Assembly: GCA_001579985.1 (NCBI GenBank)
Contig: LRSR01002428.1
Span: forward strand, 1-23,172
DNA: 23,172 nucleotides
Direction of reading: 5' to 3'
Source of the DNA: Hypsibius dujardini
Lineage: Eukaryota; Tardigrada; Eutardigrada; Parachela; Hypsibiidae
The position numbers and the translations under genes are program-made. Under the pieces are notes generated by a model. That model was not told the origin of the DNA. It was given only the letters and a program-made list of their open reading frames with translations, and searched no databases. Shown here one piece after another: positions 9,692 through 18,504 of this stretch; the stretch's first letter is position 1, and each line of letters starts with the position of its first letter.

Positions 9692-10595
9692 TTCTAGCGT
9701 GTGTTACGAAAAAAGTTGGAAAATTTGAGCGCTTCAAAAATTACGAGTATGGTAAGCGCTGTGGAGTCTGGCGTTGTTCATTAGCAAGACCAGTGGAATG
9801 ACGTTTGTTATGATCGTTTGCGTGCTGCTTATGGCCCATGGCGTTTGGTACTCCTCCCCTTTATGCGCCTAAGTCTCGCAGGTGACTAACAGGAAAACGC
9901 CTCGAGGTTAAAGATTGTGACAAATATTTTTGAGCATTTTTCGAACGACACTTTGACCGACCTCAATTCCTAGCATGTGAAGCAATGACGAAGAAGATGC
10001 GGAGCAAGCTGTTGCGCAGGTATGATCCCATGACTGCACGGTGGGGTGATGTAAGCTAGTTAGCTATGGGAATGAGGCGCCTAAGCAGATCATCATATTT
10101 CTGGGACAGAATCTGCTTTCGCTACCTCCCGAAAAACACTATACCAAATACGGTGACAATTGATAATGGTTTCATTTACTGTTTTAAATACCGTTCCATA
10201 TTGAGTAACAAAGCATCCTGTGACACCAATTTTATTTGGACTTCGAATTTTTTCAGAGTAACTTTGGCAAGTCTGGAAATGGAGAAAAATTTGTCGATTC
10301 ATTAGTTTGTTAAACACAGAGTTTAAAATACTTGTAGTATTAGTAAAGGACGAGTACTGTGCCGATTGAGCACTGATTAGTCGTATGGGTATTTAAAGTA
10401 TATTTCTGATTGTGAAGTTCATTGTTATTATTGCTAGTCCCTGTTGGCTATGCTTGGATTATGATCACGGGGATATGGATGTCACTAAAATTCGCTTCAA
10501 AGTTGAACTTAATACAATTTATTGACACCTATAACGAATGACACATAAACATGTGACCGCCACCACATTCAAATTCGATTGTATTTTTTTCCTAG
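9692..10595. other. Intergenic upstream of the divergent receptor
   Basis: No gene recognised. Overlapping open frames on both strands at 10066-10317 show no domain pattern. I see no obvious TATA box just upstream of the receptor start at 9691. Confidence 0.45.
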
Positions 10596-10623
10596 CAATG
10601 GCGGATTGAGGTCGGGGGGGGGG
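10596..10623 (+). mobile_element. One terminus of a CAGTGGCGGA-type element
   Basis: CAATGGCGGATTGAGGTCGG followed by a G run matches the terminus of the MITE at 22279-22495 (CAGTGGCGGATTGAGATCGG on its complementary end). No partner end was found nearby, so this is a solo end or a highly decayed copy. Confidence 0.4.
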
Positions 10624-10901
10624 TCCGCAGAACGGTCGGTAGGGCTTGTCACTAGACAAGAGTACTTTAAACTTTCCAGGCGCCGGAAAATTCTCATAAA
10701 CTGAATCAACCTGCATATAATTCCTCTAAAAAGTCAGGTCTGACTTCCAACGGTTTGCGCCCTGGGAACACCCTCTGCTGGCCTAACAACGCCGTGACCA
10801 CATAGCAGAACCTTGGCTCGTGTCTGGTATTCCGTATTCGACATGAGAAGAATGCACTGAAACGAAGAAAAAAAACATTCAGCTGGCACATTCTAACAAG
10901 G

Positions 10902-11184
10902 TACCGTATTCCCCCGATCTCAAGGGACACTTTTTTGCCCCACCCGTTAATTTGATCCACCCGGATCATATTTGTTTATCACAGTTTGCTATTGTTTACC
11001 TACAATCAATCAATCAACTGATTCAATGTGTGCGTCAAGAAATTCTGCTTAATCAATCAATCAATCGCTGCCAAGTTGGTTTTAAATTTCAACCAATCAC
11101 GACACAGTGAATCTGATTGAACAGTCAACTGATGACTGGAGGGGGCGGGGCTTAACTGTCCCTTGAGATCGGGGGAATACGATA
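10902..11184. mobile_element. MITE in the TM7 intron of the receptor pseudogene, 283 bp
   Basis: The terminal inverted repeats are about 28 nt with one mismatch. The left begins TACCGTATTCCCCCGATCTC and continues AAGGGACA; the right is its complement, ending GGGGGAATACGATA at 11184. The interior carries TCAATCAATCAA runs and no coding potential. The element lies wholly within the 10857-11216 intron. A similar single end (TACCGTATTCCTC) occurs at about 12135, right where the receptor copy loses its N-terminus, which may mean a related insertion truncated it. Confidence 0.8.
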
Positions 11185-11566
11185 TCGTCATGTCTGCACT
11201 TATACTGTGAACCTACTGGAGTGAAAGCGAACTGACACGCCGCCGACGTACGAATCCACAGGGTGGATACGGGATTGGTGCGGAACAAAAAGGGAAAGCT
11301 ATTGATGATGACGTATCCCGGAATCGCGCACAGAAAGGTCCAGATAAAAGTCAGCAGCAACATTTTGGCCATGCTAAGCCGACGTTGGGCGGTGGTCTTT
11401 CGTTGTGATCCGCCAACCGGCGCCACACCCGCATTGCGAACCCGAACACCCAAGCATTTCCACAAAATGAGCAAGGACCCAGCTCCCGAAACAGCGGAGA
11501 CAAAATACGCTCCGGATGTGATCAGGAACGCGCCCAAATTTCCAGTCAATGTTACCGTGCACTGAC

Positions 11567-11724
11567 CTAAAGTAGCGTTGTTTAAATTAAACTTGCTTGA
11601 CTTTAACTAAAACATCAATTAAATTTTAAATAAAATAAAGTGGAATAAAATTTTGTTTAAAACAAAAAAAAACTGTCACTGAGCCATTCAAGATATTGGC
11701 TAAATAAATTTAAATGGCACTAAC
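11567..11724 (-). other. Extra 158-nt intron unique to one receptor copy
   Basis: On the minus strand the segment begins GTTAGTGCC and ends GCTACTTTAG. Its removal restores Leu-Gly-Gln-Cys-Thr-Val, matching the intact receptor exactly. It is strongly AT-rich and carries a T/A-rich tract near the middle. The other copies that reach this point (6325-4945, 17227-18504, 21329-22776) read through without interruption, so gain in this copy is simpler than repeated loss. Confidence 0.65.
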
Positions 11725-13214
11725 CCAAAGATGACATTGACGTTGACTGGCCGCCCATCGACAGGGTAACCGGCAGTGCGCTGCCGATACAAATGGCCCA
11801 ACTGAAACCGATAATGGCGCCATTGACGCGTGTTGTAGTCCAGGCTTTGTAGTGGTGGGGAAAGTAGAGAGCCACGAAGCGATTGACCACCGTCGGCCCA
11901 ATTACCCAGGAATAAGTTGATCGAATAGAGCGTGTGAATAATGGCACAAGCGTTGTCTTGGATGTACCAGCCGTTACTTTTAGCAAGAACCAAGAAAACG
12001 ACAGCAGGAAGACTCAGAAAACACATTAGCAAGTTGACAGACACGAAGTGAAAAATGAGAAGACCAATGCCCAATTTTGCAAGGTTTTCTAACCACGTGA
12101 CCCGCAGAAGGAGGATGTTGCTAAGACCAACCTTACCGTATTCCTCTAATTACCGCACTGCACTATATTCGCCACATGGAACTTTTCAGACATGACAAGT
12201 ATTGTCATAATAAATGGAGCCCTGAGTGGTTCTCCCCGGACCGAATTATGAATGCATTTTTGTGGTACCGTGACCAAATTTTTAATGAATTCATTGCGTT
12301 CTCAAGCTGTTTTTGCTTTTTCAGACTGACAATTGCAGTTATTAACAGTAGTCGGGAAAAGTTAGAATCGTACAAAGCCAAAGCCAAGACCTTTACTATT
12401 AACGTTGAAAGCCTCTTTGATGACTCCTAATGAAATTTTTATGCGAGTGACTTCCGTGACTTTTTGGACCCTTCACGTAATCTGTCACGGAGCGCCCATC
12501 TCACTGTACCACATCGTAAATTCAAATCTCGGAGCGCTTTCCGCTGAGCGGGAGGCAATGATACTTCACGGCTGTGGTTGCTTTTAGTAGAAATTGATTA
12601 GGCCGAATACAGCTTTGTGCGAGTGGGTGGCAGTAAACCCATGGAGTACTACCCATACTCACGCACGTGATTGTTATTATTGGACCACGCCCAACAAGTC
12701 CTCATAGCCAATTATCACAGCTATTTGACTTGTCAATACCTTACTTAGTAACTCCATCTACCCTATTAACTATAAAACCGTAAAAACCCTATTAACCCTA
12801 TAAAAATTCGAAGTGAAATTGTGCACGCAGGAATTAAAAAAAAACTGAGTACCATCAAGTGATTTAACCTGTAGAAAATTTGAGTGGTCCCCCTTGATTT
12901 CGTTTGAGATGGAGAAAATCGAGGAAGATTCCTATTGCAGCAGCCTTTTTAATGCTTTCGCAATAGCGTTGAATGAATGATTAATCACAGTACAATACTC
13001 TAGCGACGCGATTCTGAACCGCAGCTGTAGCCACGCTCCCGCGCTGTCTGACCACCACTCCGTCTGAATTGCCCTAGATATTTTTTTCCAAGTTTTTTCC
13101 GTTAAAAATCTATCGTTTCTGTTTAACTCTCTGAGGACAGGGTGTCCTCCTTTGAATCACTTTGACGGGAGGAATAGGCGCCCGAAACGAATCTCCGGAT
13201 CAGCAACCCGACAG

Positions 13215-13279
13215 GCAGGCAGACAAAGAGACATGTCTGCCTGTCTGTTTGTTTGTTTGTCTGTCTGTCTGTCTGTCTG

Positions 13280-13327
<48 letters not shown>

Positions 13328-13475
13328 ATGTTTTCTACCGGTCCCTCTGGTTGTCCCTCTGCCTGCTTGCTTGCTTGACTGTCTGTCTGCACGTCTGTCT
13401 GTCTGTTTGTTTGTCCATCTGTCTGTTTTTCTGTCTCTTTGTCTTTCTGTTTTTTTGTATTTCTGTTTGTCTGTT
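13215..13475. repeat. CTGT/TTGT microsatellite, about 260 nt
   Basis: Nearly perfect CTGT units from about 13237 to 13330, followed by degenerate GTCT, TTGT and CTGC variants to about 13475. Long open frames across it encode Cys-Leu-Ser-Val repeats or Gln-Thr-Asp-Arg repeats and are artefacts of the tetranucleotide unit. Confidence 0.9.
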
Positions 13476-13688
13476 TATTTTTCGTCGAAGGTCGAACGTT
13501 GAACGAGTGCGAACGAGGGTTTAACTCGGTTAGCGCAAGGTTGTTGCCACGTGTGTATGTAATAAATTACGACTTATAAATACGTCTTAGCTGTTCTTGC
13601 ACATTGGGTAGTAAAACGATGATTTTAGCTGAGCTGTTTTGCAATGAAAGGTACGTTGTACTGGTGTGTTTATTTTTGTTTGCGGGCA

Positions 13689-13770
13689 CGAGGGCAAGCC
13701 CGCGCAGCCCGAGCCTATTACAAATTTAAAACTCGTACAAATTTGTACAGGCGCGCGCAGCGCGCGTAGC
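13689..13770. repeat. GC-rich dispersed motif, copy 1
   Basis: CGAGGGCAAGCCCGCGCAGC then CCGAGCCTA, followed about 40 nt later by the self-complementary GCGCGCGCAGCGCGCG. The first block recurs at 20712-20750. Its GC content contrasts sharply with the AT-rich flanks. Confidence 0.55.
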
Positions 13771-14460
13771 AAGAGTATGAAACAACTTAAAGTCGATACT
13801 TTAAATTTGTTGCTTGATCCCTAAATTTCATTGAAGTATTGAATAATAAGACCATATTCTCAAAGGGGATTCTTCTTAATAAAAATGTAAAACTGTCGTG
13901 TACATGATTTTTAAACGCAACAAACACTTAAATTATCTCAAAAGCTGCGAAATCAGTCCACCTTTCAAATCAATGTAGTAACTTTTATGCATATGAAACA
14001 GAGTTCTTTGCTGGGATTTACGGCTTGTGGTTAGCCATGTGGTTGGGAAAACTAGTGCAAGGTGCAAGGTCAAGGGGGCGCACCGCAAAGCTTTGCTCAT
14101 TAGTCAATGCTTCCGAGAACTTGAACGGTGGGAATTGTGCGTGGCTTAGCGCAGTACGGAATATTATTATTTATTCGAGTGAAACTCCAACAAACCGCTC
14201 TTGCGCGCCATGCTTCCTCTTATAGAAAAATATGATACAGCTATTGTTAAGACCACATATTAGACTACCTTGAGTTATAAGTTTAACTTGATCCCATTGT
14301 TAGTTTTTTCATGAAGGCTCCAATCTTGATGACTCCACAAAATTTGCATAAATCGTGATATCTCAATTCCCATCCTTTCTGATCCAGTTCATCCTTTCGC
14401 ACGTTCTAGTATCAACCCAGTTTAGGTTTTTTACAGCCCAACACCTTAGGAGCAGACTAA

Positions 14461-15214
14461 TACTGTACTGTCGCGATTCTAACGGCCGTTTTTTGGCCCT
14501 ACCAGTAAATTACAACCGCCGGGCCAGCCTGCGTTCAGTGGAACTCACTGTTCTTTTGGCGGACTGAATCAATCAATCATACCATCATTTCGAGCAATAT
14601 TTTATATCCCATTTGAAAATTGTCAAACCTTATGGAGCTCCATTTTTGAAATTGAGCTCGATTTATGGAGCTCGATTTTTCTCGAAAATCTTCATTTGTC
14701 ACAACAAGCCCCTTGGCCCTCTCTCCCACTAGCCAAGCGCAAACAGCGTCATCGATGGAATCATACTGCGGCTCTCGCGTCTTCTTCTGTGGTGGTTAAG
14801 GTCTGATTCTGCAACGAAAAACAAGGAGCTCCGTTTAAATCAATCAATCGAGCGAAGGAATTGACAAAACTTACTTCTTTCATTCTTGAATGTTCACCTG
14901 CGAAATCTTTTCGTTTGGTGCAGCTGGTTGACGGATAGACCAGAATCATGATGTCGCTCAGTCATGCGTTCCTTCTTGGCTTCAGAGTAATTTTTTCTAG
15001 ATGTTTTCACCATTTTAAAATCGCCCGTTGGAATCCATCAACAATCAACAGGAGTCGTTGCTCTACTCAATCAACAACCAACAGGAGTCGATGCTCTACT
15101 CAATCAACAATCAACACGGTTTTGACTGAACGGAATTGAATCCGTGACGTCACACACAGTCTTGCACGGGGGAGGCGGGGCTAGGCCGGCCGTTAGAACC
15201 GCGACAGTACAGTA
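14461..15214 (-). mobile_element. Degenerate pogo/Tigger-like DNA transposon, 754 bp
   Basis: The left end reads TACTGTACTGTCGCGATTCT and continues AACGGCCG; the right end (complement, to 15214) differs only by G for A in the middle. Terminal TA fits the Tc1/mariner-pogo group. The minus strand carries transposase remnants. One open frame from ATG 15013 to 14897 reads KNYSEAKKERMTERHHDSGL, like the N-terminal helix-turn-helix of pogo transposases. A second (14786-14577) reads DDAVCAWLVGERAKGLVVT, matching the CENP-B-type DNA-binding domain. The catalytic DDE domain is absent, so the copy cannot move itself. Two 34-nt-spaced CAACAGGAGTCG repeats lie at about 15040-15115, and TCAATCAATCA runs at 14568 and 14838. 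Confidence 0.7.
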
Positions 15215-15485
15215 CCAAACTGGTTGCGAGCATGCAACACACGGGGAAGCTATTCACCGCGAAGCGAAAAGCATCTTTCAAAAAACAGTTTAAATGACAA
15301 AATTTTGCCGAATTCCTGTCAGATTATTAGGCACTGTATCTCGCGTAAAAGCGGAGGAAACTAACTTGGGCGAGAACGGGGATTTTCCCTCCCAATCGGT
15401 ATGGGGTTTTTTCAAATACCTGTGCGTATATCATGATTTTATATTGGGGTCTCGAGCTGGAAATCACATCCACGGTTTTCAGAAA
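15215..15485. other. Spacer between pogo-like element and foldback
   Basis: The open frame from 15294 runs into the foldback and shows no domain. Nothing else recognised. Confidence 0.4.
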
Positions 15486-15711
15486 AAAGAACGAAAACTT
15501 TTTCGCGGTGATAAAAAAAGGGCGCTTTCAATGTTACCATATGGCACGTCGATTGATTGCTGCATTATGAAATACTTCTGTAACGTTCCAGTATAGACCG
15601 ACAATTTCTTTATTATGAGCTATATTCTGTAATGCAACAATCAGTCGACGTGCTGTATGGTAACATTGAAAGCGCCCTCTATTTATCACCGCAAAAGAGT
15701 TTTCGTTCTTT
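15486..15711. mobile_element. Small foldback element, about 226 bp
   Basis: The left arm begins AAAGAACGAAAAC and contains GCGGTGATAAA, AGGGCGCTTTCAATGTTACC and GCACGTCGATTGATTG. The right arm is its complement from GTTTTCGTTCTTT back to CAATCAGTCGACGTGC. Arms are about 85 nt around a loop of about 55 nt. It is absent from the sequence next to arm 1, and lies about 120 nt outside the left end of arm 2. Confidence 0.75.
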
Positions 15712-16334
15712 GAAAAAGTTGGGTGGAGATCATATGCTTTTTTTAACGGAATTAAAAACAACTAACTTATGCGCATCTGTTAAAATTAAAGACAGTGCAA
15801 GATTTCGTGTTGGAGAGTTGCAAAATTCCCTTGTTAGCAAGTATTCAAATCGATCACGGGCGCTGCATTACGGTGACCCAAATTCATGCTCTAATATGAG
15901 ATTAAACAAGAAACCAACTTCAATTTGTCTTCTGTATTTTCGTGTGGCTGTTGCATTCCAGAACAAAATTGTATTGAGTAGACCTAAATGTCCCCGTGAT
16001 GGGGTGAATATTTATCACGGATGAAATTATTCATTATTCGTTACTGCATCATAAACTAACCTATTGGTAGTTTACATAATTATGTCATAATTTAAATATT
16101 GAAAATGTGATACGCATAAATATATTTTATAAATAGAAAAGTCGCGGATTTCGACTTAATGAAACTAGCCCTTTCACTGTATGAATCCTGAGCTTCGCGC
16201 ATGTAATGCTGCCCTCCAGCTATTAGGTGAAGTACGCTGGGCATTATGACTGGGAAACACACACACCACATCTATCAAGTGATGAGCGATCCACTATTTT
16301 CTCCAGGACTTATCAACAGATCTACCGACTATGA

Positions 16335-16862
16335 TTCAGGACCCTAGTCTCGTTTAGTGTCTTACAGGTGGGCCCCAGGACCCCTCCTCCGAGGGCCAGA
16401 GGTGGGCAAATTTTTATTAAGATTGAACCCAAAATTCAGCCTCTTACGCAGGATCATTTTGAAACTAGTGGGAATGTAAAGTCTAATTTCCAGGGACTCC
16501 TTGAGGTTTCAAAACGTGTTCAGAAACATCATTTTTTCATCAAATTTGGACTTTTCTTGAATGTTTTGAACCTCCATTTGTTTTCATCAGTATGGAGGTT
16601 ATATTGGACCTCAACAAACCTGAAATTTGAACGCAAAACTGATGTTTTCGAAAAAAAATTGAAATTCCAGGGGGCCACTGTAAATCAGACTCCCACATTC
16701 TCACAAGTTTCAAAATAATCAGGGACGAGAGGCCGAGGTTTGGGTTCATTATTTAAAAAAGCATTTTGCTCCTTTGCCCCTTTGCCCCCCCCCAGACCCG
16801 GGCCCTACCGTGAGGAGTCCTGATTCCAATCTTCGAGGACTCTAAACGAGCCTCTGACTAAG
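16335..16862. mobile_element. Foldback element with long arms (arm 2 copy)
   Basis: Homolog of 6616-7155 in reverse orientation at the equivalent place in arm 2, so it was inserted before the duplication. The right end reads GAGGACTCTAAACGAGCCTC then TGACTAAGG; the left end reads AGTCTCGTTTAGTGTCTTAC. Inner arms include the CAGGGACTCC block (left) and CCAGGGGGCCACTG (right). Confidence 0.65.
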
Positions 16863-17226
16863 GTTTAGTTCAAAACATGCGCAAATTACTTGAAGTTGAT
16901 TGGCTTGACTACCCGCCCAAAGGTTCAACGTAGTACCGTTTGCTTTTTTCGAAAAATGATTAACGGTGATTTTGACTTATACATTCATGCCTTTCGGGGA
17001 TTCGGTCAGGTGATTCGTAACACTGGAAAATGAAAAATTAACATTCTAGAAGTTATTCTCTTTGGGACTGGCCATTTAAACATAGCGTGAATATGGACGC
17101 TGAGGAAAAGAGGCTACTTTCATCTTTTCAATATCCGTGACCTTTACAACAAAGAAACCGAACTTAACGAATTGTTTAACAGCAGATCCACCGTTGAACT
17201 GACCATTAGAAAATAATTCAAAATAT

Positions 17227-18504
17227 AATTAAATGTTTCAACTTTTACAAATTCAAACACATATCCAACGTTTCCGAGCTTGTCACTAGCTAAGCAGCAC
17301 AAACTGGCCGCTTGAATTGGCGTCACGCTGGCCATCTCTCTGCTTGGCATTATCAGCAACATCCTCCTCCTGTGTGCCGCATGGTCACAAACACTTGGAA
17401 AATTTGGAATCGGTCTTCTAATGTTCCACTTCGTGTCGGTGAACCTGCTGATATGTCTCGTGGACCTTCCTGCAATCGTTGTCTTGGTCTTTGTCAAGCG
17501 CAACGATTGATACATCCCGGCTAATTAAGCGCCTACACCCGTCAACCTCACAATAACTTTATTACAACGAGACGAAGACCAGAAATGGCCGTATCCACAC
17601 AATACAGTACTATATATACAGTATGTGAAGAAGCCAAAGGATGCTTTAGCGTGAAAAAATAAATAGCACAAAATCTGCGCCTTGAAACTAGAACAAAAGA
17701 ACAATATTTTACCCGCGACACTAACACGTGTGACGATATGCACTCACTCAACATGATAACATATTTCTGGTCATTTGGGCCGATGGTGGTCCGGCCGTCA
17801 ACCGTTTCGTGGCCCTCTACTTTCCCCATAGCTATAAATCTTGGACTACTACACGCGTCAATGCAGCCATTATCGGTGTTAGTTGGGCCATCTGAATCGG
17901 AAGCGCACTACCCTTGACTATCGGCAAGCTCGAGGGCAACAGTAATGGCAGTTTTAGGTTAGTGCACCACCTTGGTGGTTGGACCCTGCTCGTATTCAAT
18001 AGCATTTTGGGAGTGTACAACATGACCACCGTGTCCGGAGTCGGATCTTTATTGATTGTGTGAAATGCTTGGCTTTTCGGCTTCGAAAGGTGACCGTCGA
18101 ACCGGATCGCGGCGATGGTGCGACAGCAGCACGGCGAAAAATGGTTCAACGTCGTCTGAACACGACTAAAATGTTGCTCATTATTTTCGCCTGGACCTTT
18201 CTCTGCGCTGTTCCAGGACGCGTCGTCATCAAGGGGTTTCCCGCGTTGTTCCGTACCAGTCCTGTGTCGGTGTTGTGGATTCAAACGTCCATTGCGTGCC
18301 AATACGCATTCACTCTTGTAAGAGTACTTACATACAGAGTACGGCGTCAGCATTGCAGCTTCCAACAGCTGGAATTTTCCTTTCCAGTTCATTGTGTTGC
18401 TATCCAAGCCAGAGTATCTGTCACGAGCCAGGTTGCTTCTTCACCGTCACAGAGCAACGTCAAGCAGCATCGAAATGGCAAACACTGTTGGCAGTCAGGC
18501 TTGA
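17227..18504 (+). pseudogene. Receptor pseudogene in inverted-duplication arm 2
   Basis: Plus-strand counterpart of the 6325-4945 copy. The start codon has become ATTAAA near 17229, and frameshifts occur in the N-terminal segment. TM1 retains the full NILLLCAAWSQTLGKFGIGL part that arm 1 has lost. TM2 reads FHFVSVNLLICLV, then TGA replaces Trp before ECL1. The approximately 210-nt insertion follows. A 1-nt deletion shifts the frame before TM3, and TM4 has TGA at 17893-17895, shared with arm 1. TM5 reads TLLVFNSILGVYN; a 1-nt loss affects WKC. TM6-TM7 are open to the donor at 18318; the 70-nt intron ends at 18387. The terminal exon 18388-18504 reads FIVLLSKPEYLSRARLLLHR and ends GSQA plus TGA. 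Non-functional. Confidence 0.85.
17533..17738 (+). repeat. Insertion of about 205 nt inside the arm 2 receptor copy
   Basis: Homolog of 5840-6050 at the same place in the receptor, before TM3. It contains CAATACAGTACTATATATAC and ATATTTTACCCGCGACAC. Its presence in both arms dates it before the duplication. Confidence 0.55.

Larger units (their letters stand above)
10734..12133 (-). pseudogene. Receptor pseudogene, nearly intact from late TM1 to the tail
   Basis: Minus-strand homolog of the receptor at 21329. Segments: 12133-11725, 11566-11217, 10856-10734. It starts inside TM1 (LSNILLLRVTW); the N-terminus is missing. TM2 and TM3 read well up to NWADGG, where 8 nt are missing relative to the intact gene (near 11890), shifting the frame. 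The next frame resumes with VNRFVALYFPHHYKAW through TM4. A 158-nt AT-rich GT-AG intron (11567-11724) interrupts ECL2 before QCTV; no other copy has it. TM5-TM7 (11566-11217) are fully open. A 360-nt intron (10857-11216) holding a MITE precedes the terminal exon (CILLMSNTEYQTRAKVLL, ending VGSQT and TGA at 10736-10734). Only the N-terminal loss and the 8-nt deletion disable it, so it is the youngest dead copy here. Confidence 0.85.
12134..14460. other. Intergenic with microsatellite and GC-rich motif
   Basis: No gene recognised. The open frame at 12176-12430 (+) has no recognisable domain. Around 12760-12810, CCCTATTAA units repeat a few times. 13215-13475 is a CTGT tract. 13689-13770 carries a GC-rich dispersed motif. 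Confidence 0.45.

Noticed and set aside
12176-12430. 84-codon plus-strand frame starting MELFRHDKY
   Set aside because: No recognisable family and an open frame on the opposite strand too; insufficient support.
13123-13524. Long open frames rich in Cys-Leu-Ser-Val or Gln-Thr-Asp-Arg
   Set aside because: They are translations of a CTGT tetranucleotide tract, which stays open in several frames.
15632-16024. Open frame of 130 codons on the plus strand
   Set aside because: It spans the foldback arm and the border of arm 2, has no domain, and its counterpart in arm 1 is not open over the same span.
17832-18407. 191-codon minus-strand frame over the arm 2 receptor copy
   Set aside because: Antisense shadow. 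The plus strand carries the recognisable TM4-TM7 sequence and correct splice sites.
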